64,000 bases of DNA from Parafrankia irregularis (GTDB lineage: Bacteria > Actinomycetota > Actinomycetes > Frankiales > Frankiaceae), in contig NZ_FAOZ01000019.1 in NCBI RefSeq assembly GCF_001536285.1, forward strand, positions 100,214-164,213, given 5' to 3'. Every line of letters begins with the position of its first letter. The first letter of the stretch is position 1. A program made the translations under genes and the position numbers. The notes under the pieces are model-generated. The model was given only the letters and a program-made list of their open reading frames with translations. It was not told the origin of the DNA and searched no databases. Below, in pieces: positions 18,223 to 27,279 of the stretch.

Positions 18223-19578
18223 TCAACGTCCGGCCGTCCTGCGTGGATTGTGGGGAGTCCTGTCCGCAGTACGCCCGCCATCCGTGTGCGCTCCGCAAGT
18301 GCCGCCACCTCCTGGGCCTTTTGGCTGGTGGGAGGGCTCTTCGGGGCCCTCGGCCAGGCCCGCGGGGCGCGCCGGCGCCCAGCTGGCGCCGGCACCTGCC
18401 GCGACCTCGCCGAGCGCCGAGGCCATGTGCGCGGCACCGGTGAACCGGCTCCCCGGGTCGGCGGCGGTGGCACGAAGGAGGAACCGGTGCAGCGGTGCGT
18501 GCCGAGCCAGCACCTGGTCGACCTCCTGCGTCGGAAGGGTGTATCGATATGTTGACGTTCGGTGCGGAAAATCGAGTGCCGCGGTGGCCAACAGCCTGCC
18601 GAGAGCGTAGAGGTCGGAGCCCACCGACGGGGGGCTCATGGCGAGCTCGGGGGCGTCGAATCCCGCCGTCACGTGGAACGCGCCGAGGTGGCGGCCTGCC
18701 GGGCGCAGCGACTGGAGGTCGACCAGCGTGACCTCCTCGCCGTTCCAGACCACGTTGCCCGGCGCCAGGTCGCAGAAGAGATAGCCACGCTCGTGGACGT
18801 ACCGCAGCGCGGACAGCAGGCGCAGCGCCCCGGCGATCGCAGCCGGCACTGGCAGCGGCGCACTCGTGACGGCTCCGGCCTCCCGCCGGGAGCGGAGCAG
18901 CTGCGACAGCGACGGGCCGGCCACGAACCCCATCACCGCGAAATCCGTGCCGCCGTGGCAGACCTCGCCCAGCATCGGGACGATCGCCGGATGCCGCAGC
19001 GGTGGGTCGGGCGGCAGGCGCCGCGGCACGCGGCAGGCTCCGTGCCGGCCATCCGGGCGTGACCGCGCGCGCCGAAGGCTCTTCAGCACCACCTGCCGCC
19101 CCGCACGGCGGGTGCCGTCGGTGACGCCGGTGTGGCTGGTTCCCGGTGCGGCGGCGTCACCGGCGCGTTCGCCGGCCTCACCCAGGTCGACGGCCAGAAA
19201 CACCCAGCCGGCCGGCCCGGGGCCGCCCGCGGCGAGGCAGTCGACGACGCGGTAGCCGCCGACGACGTCCCCGGACCGCAGCGGCGGTGAGAAGGAATAA
19301 GGCGTCCGGCATCGTGGGCAGAACCCGCTGGTTCGCGACCGCGGGCCGAAGCTCTCCCGGCCGGCGACGCGACCGACGGGGCCGGCGCACACCGGGCAGC
19401 GGGCGCCAGCCGCGCCGCGCACCGGGGCTGGGCCGGGGCCCGCCCAGGAGAAGCCGCCCACCTGCCCTCCAGACACGCGCCCGCCCATCCCACTGAGGAT
19501 AGGTAGCAAGTCGCGGATTCGCGGAGCCTCTCGGTGAACTCGTGGGGTCCACCTGTGCATCGAGCGGTCCGGGACCAC
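18223..19578 (-). CDS. PknG-like serine/threonine protein kinase with rubredoxin-like N-terminus
   Basis: A protein of up to 451 residues. A four-Cys module (CPVCAGPVGR, then SGFCPRCRTPYSF) precedes a kinase domain opening with GGYRVVDCLAAGGPGPAGWV, the same arrangement as mycobacterial PknG. The catalytic lysine is in RQVVLKSL; the catalytic loop reads FCDLAPGNV instead of HRDLKxxN; the metal loop is LVDLQSL rather than DFG. It lacks the TPR domain of PknG and ends in a Pro/Gly-rich tail. The start is uncertain: GTG 19578 is the longest, ATG 19488 also possible. Activity is plausible because the key Lys, Asp, Asn and Asp remain. Confidence 0.82.
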   Translation of the reverse strand: MVPDRSMHRWTPRVHREAPRIRDLLPILSGMGGRVSGGQVGGFSWAGPGPAPVRGAAGARCPVCAGPVGRVAGRESFGPRSRTSGFCPRCRTPYSFSPPLRSGDVVGGYRVVDCLAAGGPGPAGWVFLAVDLGEAGERAGDAAAPGTSHTGVTDGTRRAGRQVVLKSLRRARSRPDGRHGACRVPRRLPPDPPLRHPAIVPMLGEVCHGGTDFAVMGFVAGPSLSQLLRSRREAGAVTSAPLPVPAAIAGALRLLSALRYVHERGYLFCDLAPGNVVWNGEEVTLVDLQSLRPAGRHLGAFHVTAGFDAPELAMSPPSVGSDLYALGRLLATAALDFPHRTSTYRYTLPTQEVDQVLARHAPLHRFLLRATAADPGSRFTGAAHMASALGEVAAGAGASWAPARPAGLAEGPEEPSHQPKGPGGGGTCGAHTDGGRTADRTPHNPRRTAGR

Positions 19579-19881
19579 TCGATCGGGCCGGCCGTACCGC
19601 GCAACCGGTGTCGCCGGCGTCCGACAGCCGTCCGATAGCTGTCAGACAGTCAACGTCTTTCCCGACGTCCATGTCGATTTCGGCGCGCGCATCGCCGTGG
19701 GCAGTGCTGGTCGATGTGGGCATTGGTGATGGTGTCCGCCGCGTGGCGTGACACGGCCGGATACCGTTGGGGTACGGCTGTGTCGCGGCTGGCAGCAGGC
19801 AGCGCCCGGCACGGTCAGTTGATCAGTTGGCTCGCGGGGCGGGTCGACGGCCCGAACACGCGAGTTACGAGGTGGTCTGTG

Positions 19882-20970
19882 ATGGCCGGTGGCCAGAGCC
19901 GGGGTGGCGGCGGAGTCGCCCGTGGCGGGCAGGGAGGCCGGGCCGCGAAGTCGGGTTCCCACCGCAAGGGTGCGGCGATCGGTAGCGGCGGGCAGCGCCG
20001 CAAAGGGCTGCAGGGCAAGGGCGCGACACCACCGGCCGAGCAGCGGACCGGTCATCCGGCGCAGCGCCGTGCCGCCGCCGCGGCTGCTGCGGCCGCCCGG
20101 GGCGGAGCAAGGCGTCCGAGTGCGCAGGGCCAGGCGGGGTCGTCGGCCGGCTCCGGCTCCGGCGCCGCCGCCGGCGGGAGCGGCGGCACCGGCGCCCACG
20201 GCGCGCGGCGCGGCGAGACCGACGAGTTCGTGGTCGGCCGCAACGCGGTGGTCGAGGCGCTGCGGGCAGGGGTGCCGGCGAGCTCCCTGCTGATCGCCGG
20301 CGGCCTCGAGTTCGACGAGCGGGTCGCCGACGCCCGCCGCCTCGCCGGCCGTGCCGGTCTCACCGTGGTCGACGTCGGGCGGGTCGAGCTCGACCGGCTC
20401 TGCCCGAACGCACCGCACCAGGGGCTCGCGCTCTCCGTCCCGCCTTTCGAGTACGCCCACCCGGATGACGTGCTTGCCGCCACCCAGTCCGCGGCGCCCG
20501 GCCTGGTCGTCGCGCTCGACGGCGTCACCGACCCGCGCAACCTCGGTGCCGTCGTCCGTTCGGCGGCGGCGTTCGGCGCGAACGGTGTCGTCGTTCCCGA
20601 GCGGCGCGCGGCGGGTATGACCGCGGCGGCGTGGAAGACGTCCGCGGGTGCGGCGGCGAGGCTGCCCGTCGCCCGAGCGGTGAACCTGACCCGTACCCTG
20701 CGGTCGTTCGCCGAGTCCGGCCTGTTCATCGTCGGCCTGGCGGCGGACGGGGAGGTCGACATCGACGATCTCCAGGTTGCCGCGGATCCGCTGGTTCTTG
20801 TGGTCGGTTCGGAGGGGCGCGGCCTCTCGCGGCTCGTCGGCGAGTGCTGCGACCTGAAGGTCCGGATCCCGATGGCCGGAGCTATGGAGTCGTTGAACGC
20901 CGGGGTCGCCACGGGCATCGCGCTCGCTGAGATCGCGCGCCGTCGTCGCCTGGCGGCGCCCGCCCCCTGA
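19882..20970 (+). CDS. rlmB: 23S rRNA (guanosine-2'-O-)-methyltransferase RlmB (SpoU family)
   Basis: A protein of 362 residues. A basic N-terminal tail with [18 protein letters not shown], typical of actinobacterial RlmB, precedes the substrate-binding domain ([14 protein letters not shown]) and the SPOUT methyltransferase domain with [29 protein letters not shown] and [20 protein letters not shown], the knotted SAM site. It methylates a guanosine of the 23S peptidyltransferase loop. The ATG at 19882 follows GAGGTGG. An Ala/Gly low-complexity stretch lies at about residues 60-110. cysS and rlmB are neighbours in mycobacteria; here the phospho-signalling cluster separates them. Confidence 0.94.
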   Translation: MAGGQSRGGGGVARGGQGGRAAKSGSHRKGAAIGSGGQRRKGLQGKGATPPAEQRTGHPAQRRAAAAAAAAARGGARRPSAQGQAGSSAGSGSGAAAGGSGGTGAHGARRGETDEFVVGRNAVVEALRAGVPASSLLIAGGLEFDERVADARRLAGRAGLTVVDVGRVELDRLCPNAPHQGLALSVPPFEYAHPDDVLAATQSAAPGLVVALDGVTDPRNLGAVVRSAAAFGANGVVVPERRAAGMTAAAWKTSAGAAARLPVARAVNLTRTLRSFAESGLFIVGLAADGEVDIDDLQVAADPLVLVVGSEGRGLSRLVGECCDLKVRIPMAGAMESLNAGVATGIALAEIARRRRLAAPAP

Positions 20971-21164
20971 ACCGGTCCCGCCGCGTTGCCCACGGTGGCC
21001 CGCGGTGGCCGGCTGCCCGCAGCAGCCCGCCGCGGTCGGCCCCGCCGTGCGCTGCACCGGCGCGGGGCCCGCTGTGCCGTCGTGGGCTGCGGGCTGCGGG
21101 CTGGCGGCGCACCATCGGAAGGGAACGCCGATGCGCGAGCGCTGCCGGCCGGGAGGTGTACGCC

Positions 21165-22565
21165 GTGAACGATGTTGTGACCGGCGGGGGGTGGGAGGTG
21201 CCAGTGGGCTCCGGACCGCCCGGGAAGGCTGACGACCGCGCATCCGGTGGGCACCCGGGTCCGGAAGGCCCGCAGACGCGGGATCACAACGACGAGATGA
21301 GGCGCGTCCTCGACCTCGCGCGTCGTCATCTGCGGACCGATGTCGCCTGGCTGGCCAGGTTCAGCGGCGACCACCAGGTCATCGATCTCGTCGCGGGCGA
21401 CGGTGACCTGGTCGAGAGCCTGGTCGGGTACCGGGTCGACAAGGAGCAGACCTACTGCGCCCGAGTGCTGGACGGCCGTCTTCCCGCGGTGGTGCCCGAC
21501 GCTCGAGCGGACAGCCGCACGGCCAACCTGCCGGTCACGCGTGATCTGGGCATCGGGTCCTATGTCGGCACACCTGTCCACCTGGACAACGGCGAGCTCT
21601 ACGGCATGCTGTGCGCGCTGGGCACCGAGCCGGACCCGAACCTGGGCGAGCGGGACGTCCGTTTCCTGAGCCTGCTGGCCGACGTCCTCACCGACACGGT
21701 TTCCGCGATCCACCGCGGCCACGCCGATGACGATCATGTCCGGTCCGTGATCGGGGAGATCATCGATTCCGGTGGGCCGACGATGGTCTTCCAGGCGATG
21801 TTCGACCTGCCGACGCATGGGATCGTCGGTGCGGAGGCGCTGGCGCGCTTCCCCCGGTTCCCATCGCCTGACGGCCTGCGGACCGCGCCGGGAAGTGGGT
21901 CCAGCGGCGATCCCGGTGGGCGGCGCGACGACGGCGTCCTGTCGCCGGCCCATTGGTTCGAGCAGGCGACGTCGGTCGGCCTGGGCATCGATCTGGAGCT
22001 GGCGGCGATCCGTGCGGCCCTGGCGGAGCTGCCGCGCTTCCCACGCGGTCTGGCGCTCTCGGTGAACGCGTCGCCCGCGACCATCGCGTCCGGGCGGCTC
22101 ATCGAGCTGATCGACGGCCCCAGCGCCGACCAGGTGGTCGTCGAGATCGCCGAGCGCGAGGGCAACCACGAGCTGCCGACGACGCTCGACCGCCTGCTGG
22201 AGCTGCGTGACCTCGGGACCCGGATCGCGGTGGACAACGTGGGCGTCGCCTATGCGAGCCTGCGGAGAATGGTGCAGTTCCTGCCGGACGTCGTGAAGAT
22301 GGACCGCTGGCTTTCGATGAATGTCGGTTCCGACGCGGCCCGCCGGGCGCTGGTCGAGGCGCTTGTCCACTTCAGCCGGCAGATCGGTGCGACGCTGGTC
22401 GCCGAGGGTATCGAGACCGCGGACGAGCTGCGGGTGCTGTCCGCCGCCGGTGTGGACCAGGGGCAGGGCGAGTTCCTCAGCCCACCTGGACCGCTGCCAC
22501 TTCCCGCCCATGGCCGCTGCGTGGCCGTGAAACACAGCCGACTGGCCGCCACGGCGATGACCTGA
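21165..22565 (+). CDS. GAF-EAL domain protein, EAL motif partly degenerate
   Basis: A protein of 466 residues. A GAF-like sensor (about 40-190; YVGTPVHLDNGELYGMLCAL) is followed by an EAL domain (about 200-455). EAL domains hydrolyse the second messenger c-di-GMP. The motif EALARF, an Asn in LSVNAS, the Glu in VVEIAE and the lysine in VVKMDRWL are present. The metal motif DDFG reads DNVG, and the loop is AVDNVGVAYASL, so catalysis may be reduced or lost and the protein may instead sense c-di-GMP. GTG 21165 lies 8 bases after GGGAGG. The gene follows rlmB by about 200 bp; no GGDEF domain is seen in the window. Confidence 0.88.
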   Translation: MNDVVTGGGWEVPVGSGPPGKADDRASGGHPGPEGPQTRDHNDEMRRVLDLARRHLRTDVAWLARFSGDHQVIDLVAGDGDLVESLVGYRVDKEQTYCARVLDGRLPAVVPDARADSRTANLPVTRDLGIGSYVGTPVHLDNGELYGMLCALGTEPDPNLGERDVRFLSLLADVLTDTVSAIHRGHADDDHVRSVIGEIIDSGGPTMVFQAMFDLPTHGIVGAEALARFPRFPSPDGLRTAPGSGSSGDPGGRRDDGVLSPAHWFEQATSVGLGIDLELAAIRAALAELPRFPRGLALSVNASPATIASGRLIELIDGPSADQVVVEIAEREGNHELPTTLDRLLELRDLGTRIAVDNVGVAYASLRRMVQFLPDVVKMDRWLSMNVGSDAARRALVEALVHFSRQIGATLVAEGIETADELRVLSAAGVDQGQGEFLSPPGPLPLPAHGRCVAVKHSRLAATAMT

Positions 22566-22717
22566 ACGACGCCCACGGATTTCGGGAAATGCGAACTATC
22601 TGAAGAGCGGTACCTGCTTCGTCGGTTTCCGGCTTCTGTGGGGCGTGCGGCCGTGCCGCGCAGCGCCAGCATTCATGCCAATCGCGACAAGTCGGGCACC
22701 GAGTCGCTTGACGAACC

Positions 22718-22769
22718 GCAGGAAATGAGGATTTCGGTTGCTGCGGGCGCCAAAATCCGCACTTCTTGC
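22718..22769. repeat. Dispersed palindrome family, copy 3
   Basis: An imperfect inverted repeat. The left arm contains GGAAATGAGGATTTCGGTTG and the right arm GCGCCAAAATCCGCACTTC. The outer GCA..GAA / TTC..TGC parts match those of the element at 51916. It is the only structure I see in the 340-bp gap 22566-22904. Confidence 0.65.
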
Positions 22770-22940
22770 TTGGGGGAAGTGGTGGCGGTGGTGGCGGCAG
22801 ATCTTGGCTGGCGTGTGCAGGAAGACGTGGTAACTCTGGTTTCTGATGGGTCGAGATAATTGTCCCGGTGTGGTCTTTCGGAATTGTGATGGCTCTGCCG
22901 GCTTTTGTCATTGCCAGCGGAGGAGGTGCCCCTGCACAGT

Positions 22941-23702
22941 GTGGGCGTGAATATCTCGCGAAGGAATGGACGGACTTCTCGTGCGGCCCGCGCGACCCGG
23001 GCGGCCCGCGCGGCACCGTCACGGCCCGGCCGGCGCCGCCGGCGGATCCTGCTGGTTCCGGCGCTGATCAGTGGGTATGCCTGCCTCGCCGCCTGTCTGG
23101 AGCCGGCGGGCGGTCGGGCGCCGGGCGGTCAGAACGAGGGCTGGGAGATCACGGTCTACTACACGGCGGTGGAGAGATTTCACGAGGGGACGCCGCCGAC
23201 CGTGGTCCGTGGCTGCCGCCAACGGGAGTGCTCCTTCGGTACCGATCTGCTCGGCACCTTTCCCGCCGGTTTCGTCCAGGCGGTGCGCGACGAGGGGACC
23301 GGTCGGATCACCAGTGCGCCACTCGCCGGATCCATGCTCAACTGGTCCTACGACACCGGATTCTGGCTGGACGACATTCCAAGCGACACCGCCGGCCGGG
23401 CACTGGTGCCGTTCCGAAGTGCCGCCGCCGATTCCTCCGTGCTGCCGGCCGGCACCACGTTCGTGATCGAGGAATGTGGTGTCGAGGAGGACGGATCCGA
23501 GATTGACCCGAGTGCGTGCGAGGTGTTGCGACGGACTTCCTGGGAGATCCGTGACGAGTTCACACCCGGGCTCGGCGGTGAACAGCATCTGGACCTGTAC
23601 ATCGGCGAGGAGAACATCCCGGACTTCACCGAGAAAAGCCCGCTCTATCTGACCGGAATCGGCGCGGGAATCCGTGTCACGGAGCCGCGGCAATCGCAGT
23701 AG
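22941..23702 (+). CDS. Secreted lipoprotein with 3D-type double-psi barrel domain
   Basis: A protein of about 253 residues. An Arg-rich N-terminus and hydrophobic segment ILLVPALISGYACLAAC end in a lipobox. The mature part starts WEITVYYTAVERFHEGTPP. It contains PAGTTFVIEECG and a final IRDEFTPGLGGEQHLDLYIG, the Asp-rich pattern of 3D (MltA/RlpA-like) domains that act on or near peptidoglycan. The start is unclear: GGAGGAGG at 22919-22926 has no good start codon at normal spacing; GTG 22941 is my choice and TTG 22905 the longest option. A strong hairpin follows. The enzymatic role is not established. Confidence 0.72.
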   Translation: MGVNISRRNGRTSRAARATRAARAAPSRPGRRRRRILLVPALISGYACLAACLEPAGGRAPGGQNEGWEITVYYTAVERFHEGTPPTVVRGCRQRECSFGTDLLGTFPAGFVQAVRDEGTGRITSAPLAGSMLNWSYDTGFWLDDIPSDTAGRALVPFRSAAADSSVLPAGTTFVIEECGVEEDGSEIDPSACEVLRRTSWEIRDEFTPGLGGEQHLDLYIGEENIPDFTEKSPLYLTGIGAGIRVTEPRQSQ

Positions 23703-23739
23703 AACACCAGGAGGCGCTGTAGCGGTGGCGGGCCGGCAC

Positions 23740-23771
23740 GGGCACGGGAGCCCAGGGGAGCTCCCGTGCCC
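23740..23771. terminator. Bidirectional hairpin terminator
   Basis: GGGCACGGGAGC (23740-23751) and GCTCCCGTGCCC (23760-23771) are perfect 12-bp arms with an 8-base loop, between the convergent 3D-domain and DUF2334 genes. Confidence 0.75.
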
Positions 23772-23773
23772 TG

Positions 23774-23813
23774 CCAGCGGTCCAGCGGTCCAGCGGTCCA
23801 GCGGTCCAGCGGA
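23774..23813. repeat. Five tandem 8-bp units
   Basis: CCAGCGGT is repeated four times, followed by CCAGCGGA, directly after the terminator hairpin and before the DUF2334 stop codon. This looks like simple slippage in non-coding DNA. Confidence 0.85.
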
Positions 23814-23848
23814 TCAGACGGTCCGGCGGACCGGCCGGCCGGCCGGGA

Positions 23849-25834
23849 TCAGACCGCGGAAGCGGCGATGAAGGTGTACCCGAGGGCCTTCACGCCCTCG
23901 ACCGTCTGCCGCAGATAGTCGACCCCCAGATACGGGTGGTAGAACATGCTCGCGAAGCCGTCCCGGACGATCAGGTTGCGGCGCGCCGCGTCGACGAGGT
24001 CGGCGGGTAGTCGGGCGGGGTGGTTGTTGAACGCCTCCGGCTCCACGTTGCCGATGTTCTCCGGAATGATGAACGAACCGTAGATGTCGGTGACCGGGTA
24101 GGGGAAGAACTGGCCGCCGAACTTCGTGTGGTCGATGGTGCCGCCGGCCAGCTGGTTGCGGAAGTACAGCCCGCGGTCGTAGCGGCGCGGGAACTTCGCC
24201 TTCGCCGCGGCGTAGTCCGGCGCGGAGGCCGCGTAGTGCGGGAACTCGAAGACCGTCGGCACCGACAGCCCGGCGGCGGTGAACGCGGCGGCGGACCCGT
24301 CCATCCGGCCGGCGGCCCAGCTCTGGCTGTCACCGGGTACGGGGCCGTCGTAGACCACGTTGTCCTGGGCGTCGACATGGGCGCGGAAGAACTCGAAGTC
24401 GTCTGCGCTCGCACCGGAGTAGGGATTGGCGACGTTCGAGAACTGGTGCGTCCAGCCGTGCATGATCAGGGTTCCGCCGCGCTGGGTCATGTAGCGCAGT
24501 GCGGTGACGACGTCCGGGCGTGACGCGAGGGTGTAGTCCTGCGCCACGCCGTTGTTGTAGGTGCCGTTCGCGTCGACGTAGCGCGGGTAGACGGCGACCG
24601 AGAACGGAACGTTCACCGAGGAGAGGTAGTCGGCGATCGCGCGCAGCTCGGCCGGATCCGCGTCGGGCCCGACGTCCTCGATGCGCACCAGTGCCCGATG
24701 CCGGGTTGCTGTCTGCGGGGCCAGCGCGTCGAACAGGATGTCGGCGAAGGCGAGATAGCGGTCGGTCATGTCGGCGTAGGCGAACGGGATCTCGCCGATG
24801 TAGGTCAGGTTGTTCGAACGAAGTGCCCAGGGGAAGCGGGTACCGTTCGCGCGCACCGCCTCGGCCACCACCGTCGCCTTTGTCGTGTCGACGGTGCCGT
24901 AGTTCATGATCCCCGCGGCGTTGGTCGCGAGCCTGGTCAGATCGGTTCCCTTGTACCGGACCGCTCCGATCGACGTGGTGTCGAAGCCGGACCAGTTCCA
25001 GCCGTGGGTCGTCGCGAAGTTCGGCGCCTGCGCGGTGAGCTGCCAGATGTTGTCGTACATCCACAGCACCGGCCTGGTCCCGGCCAGGACGTCCGTCAGG
25101 AAGGCCGTGGGCACCTGCTCGTCGTAGGTCGATCCGATGTAGATCACAGCCGCGTACTGCGCCATCTGGCCGGCCGTGTACGACCTGACGGGCCGGGCCT
25201 GCCAGGTGCCGAAACGCGATGCCAGGTTCGCGGCCTGCATGGCGTACTGCTCGCCCAGCCATCCCCAGGTGCCGGTCGTGTCGTAGAGGATCAGCGTGCC
25301 CTGACCGGTCGCCGCCGCCGCGGCCAGGGGCGTTGCCGCCGTTGCCGCCGCGGCCGACGACCCGGTTGCCGGCGTGCCTGACGATCCGCTCGCCGCGCCG
25401 GCGATGGCGGCGTCGCCGCGGCCGGGGGGCACCGGGCGCGGAGCCCGGCGCGGTGGTGGTGTTCGTGGTGGCGCCGGCGGGGCGGGCAGCGTGCTGAGCC
25501 CCTTGTCGCCCGGATGTACCTGTGGGGTCGCGGCCCGGGCGTGGCGGGGTGGATGCGCCGGTGATCCGCCCTTGCCGCCGGCGGGTGCCGCGATGGCCGT
25601 GCCGGCTCCCACGGTGAGCGCGAGCAGGCCCGCCGCGGCGGCGGTCGCGGCCCCACGGGTACGCCGTCGGCGCCCGACCGAGCTTTGCTCCCCGCCGGTG
25701 TGGACGCCGGTGTGGACGCCGGTGTGGACGCCGGTGCCGGCACGGGCGCTGGTGCCGGCGCGGGCGCGGGCGCTGGTGCGGGCCGAGCTCCGTGCGCCGC
25801 GGCTGCCGGCGAAAAGCTGTGTCAGGCGGCTCAC
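23849..25834 (-). CDS. Secreted DUF2334 polysaccharide-deacetylase-like protein
   Basis: A protein of 661 residues. The Arg-rich N-terminus is followed by a signal peptide (AAAAGLLALTVGAGTAIAAP), then a Pro/Ala-rich linker to about residue 200. Next come a Rossmann-like region (GTLILYDTTGTWGWLGEQYA) and a DUF2334 domain with RIEDVGPDADP and the metal-like HGWTHQFSN, resembling the NodB deacetylase fold. It probably trims or deacetylates a surface polysaccharide outside the cell. GTG 25834 has AAGGAGG 7 bases upstream and overlaps the wecB stop by 4 bp. It is the last gene of the operon. Confidence 0.82.
   Translation of the reverse strand: MSRLTQLFAGSRGARSSARTSARARAGTSARAGTGVHTGVHTGVHTGGEQSSVGRRRRTRGAATAAAAGLLALTVGAGTAIAAPAGGKGGSPAHPPRHARAATPQVHPGDKGLSTLPAPPAPPRTPPPRRAPRPVPPGRGDAAIAGAASGSSGTPATGSSAAAATAATPLAAAAATGQGTLILYDTTGTWGWLGEQYAMQAANLASRFGTWQARPVRSYTAGQMAQYAAVIYIGSTYDEQVPTAFLTDVLAGTRPVLWMYDNIWQLTAQAPNFATTHGWNWSGFDTTSIGAVRYKGTDLTRLATNAAGIMNYGTVDTTKATVVAEAVRANGTRFPWALRSNNLTYIGEIPFAYADMTDRYLAFADILFDALAPQTATRHRALVRIEDVGPDADPAELRAIADYLSSVNVPFSVAVYPRYVDANGTYNNGVAQDYTLASRPDVVTALRYMTQRGGTLIMHGWTHQFSNVANPYSGASADDFEFFRAHVDAQDNVVYDGPVPGDSQSWAAGRMDGSAAAFTAAGLSVPTVFEFPHYAASAPDYAAAKAKFPRRYDRGLYFRNQLAGGTIDHTKFGGQFFPYPVTDIYGSFIIPENIGNVEPEAFNNHPARLPADLVDAARRNLIVRDGFASMFYHPYLGVDYLRQTVEGVKALGYTFIAASAV
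25694..25741. repeat. 12-bp tandem repeat inside the DUF2334 gene
   Basis: GCCGGTGTGGAC occurs three times in a row (25694-25729) with a partial fourth copy. It encodes a VHTG repeat near the N-terminus, before the signal peptide, so copy-number change would keep the reading frame. Confidence 0.8.
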
Positions 25835-27156
25835 GCGCCGGCCTCCTTGAATCGTGCCGAAGCGCCGGCGGCGGTCTGCTCGGCCAGTACCGCGCTGGTT
25901 CCCGGCGCGATCACCTCCGAGTACGTCGGCTGGTGGGGAATCCGCAGCGGAATGTTGATGGCGCGGGCGCCGGGGATGAACGGGTCGGGCGCCGGTGTTC
26001 CGCACAGGCGGTGCTCGATCGCCGCGACGGCGCGGCTCGCGGCCTGCCCGTCGCCGTACGGGTTGACCGCCTCCGCCATGGCCGCGTAGGCGACGGGATC
26101 GTCCAGGAGCTGGCCGACGGCGGCGACGATCCGCTCCGTGTCGGTACCGACGAGGCGGGTGGTGCCCGCGCGCACACCTTCCGGCCGCTCGGTGTTCTCC
26201 CGCAGGACCAGCACCGGCTTGCCGAGGCTGGGGGCCTCCTCCTGCACCCCTCCGCTGTCGGTGACGATCACGGTCGCCGCCGCCATGAGGTGCGTGAACG
26301 CCGAGTAGTCGACCGGGTCCGCGACCAGCACGTTGGGCAGTCCCGCGATCGGCGGCAGCACGGCTTCCCGGACGGCCGGGTTGCGGTGGACCGGCAGCAC
26401 GACCAGCAGCTCGGGCCGTTCGGTGGCCAGCCGGGCCAGCGCCGCGCCCACCTGGGCGAGCGGCTCGCCCCAGGACTCGCGGCGGTGCGCGGTGACGAGC
26501 ACTATCTGACGTCTGCCGACCTCCGCGGGCTCGTCGAGCCCGGCCAGGCGGCGGACCTCGGCGAGCAGCGGGTCGTCGGGTGGTGGCGCCGCCGCCACGT
26601 GCAGCAGGGCGTCGATCACCGTGTTGCCGGTGACGAGAACCGACTCGGGACGGATGCCCTCCGCCAGCAGGTTGGCCCGGGCCGACGGGGTCGGTGCCAG
26701 GTGCAGCTCCGCCAGCTGGGCGGTCAGCCGCCGGTTGATCTCCTCCGGGAACGGTGACATCGGGTCGTCCGTGCGCAGCCCCGCTTCGAGGTGCATGACG
26801 GGCACGTTCTGGTAGAAGGCGGCGAGTGCGCCGGTGAACGCCGTGGTCGTGTCGCCCTGGACCACGACGGCATCCGGCCGCACCTCGGCCATCACGGCCT
26901 CAAGGCCGCCGAGCGCACGGGTGGTCACCCCGGACAGGGACTGCCGGTGCTGAAGGATCTCCAGGTCGTAGTCGGGGACCAGCCCGAACAGGTTGTTGAC
27001 CTGGTCGAGCATCGTCCGGTGCTGCCCGGTGACGGCGAGCACGGGACGCAGTGACCTGGTTCGGCGAAGCTCGTGGACCACTGGCGCCATCTTGATCGCC
27101 TCGGGTCTCGTGCCGTATACGAGCAGCACCGTGTGACCGGTGGAGCGGTCGGCCAC
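25831..27156 (-). CDS. wecB: UDP-N-acetylglucosamine 2-epimerase (non-hydrolysing)
   Basis: A protein of 441 residues. The WecB signatures are clear: VYGTRPEAIKMAPVV at the N-terminus, VVVQGDTTTAFTGALAAFY, MHLEAGLRTDDPMSPFPEE, VLVTGNTVIDALL, LVTAHRRESWG and VTDSGGVQEEAPSLGKPVLV. It interconverts UDP-GlcNAc and UDP-ManNAc in the cytosol, so the polymer made by this operon may contain ManNAc or a derivative. GTG 27156 has GGGAGG 7 bases upstream. The stop overlaps the DUF2334 gene; a 123-bp gap separates it from the gene before. Confidence 0.95.
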   Translation of the reverse strand: MADRSTGHTVLLVYGTRPEAIKMAPVVHELRRTRSLRPVLAVTGQHRTMLDQVNNLFGLVPDYDLEILQHRQSLSGVTTRALGGLEAVMAEVRPDAVVVQGDTTTAFTGALAAFYQNVPVMHLEAGLRTDDPMSPFPEEINRRLTAQLAELHLAPTPSARANLLAEGIRPESVLVTGNTVIDALLHVAAAPPPDDPLLAEVRRLAGLDEPAEVGRRQIVLVTAHRRESWGEPLAQVGAALARLATERPELLVVLPVHRNPAVREAVLPPIAGLPNVLVADPVDYSAFTHLMAAATVIVTDSGGVQEEAPSLGKPVLVLRENTERPEGVRAGTTRLVGTDTERIVAAVGQLLDDPVAYAAMAEAVNPYGDGQAASRAVAAIEHRLCGTPAPDPFIPGARAINIPLRIPHQPTYSEVIAPGTSAVLAEQTAAGASARFKEAGA

Positions 27157-27279
27157 GATGAACCTCCCATACTTGATCTTCTATCGGTGGGTCGACTGTT
27201 GGTTGCTGGGACTGGCTGGTTGGTGCGGTGTCGCACCGGAGCGCCGGGCAGCTCAAGGCCGCCGGACGACCCGGTCGAA

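Noticed and set aside
20052..22535. Long minus-strand frame opposite rlmB and the EAL gene
   Set aside because: Antisense shadow; the plus strand carries complete SPOUT and EAL domains.
23774..23813. Possible CRISPR-like array
   Set aside because: The units are 8 bp with no spacers, so this is a simple tandem repeat. No CRISPR array or cas gene was seen anywhere in the window.
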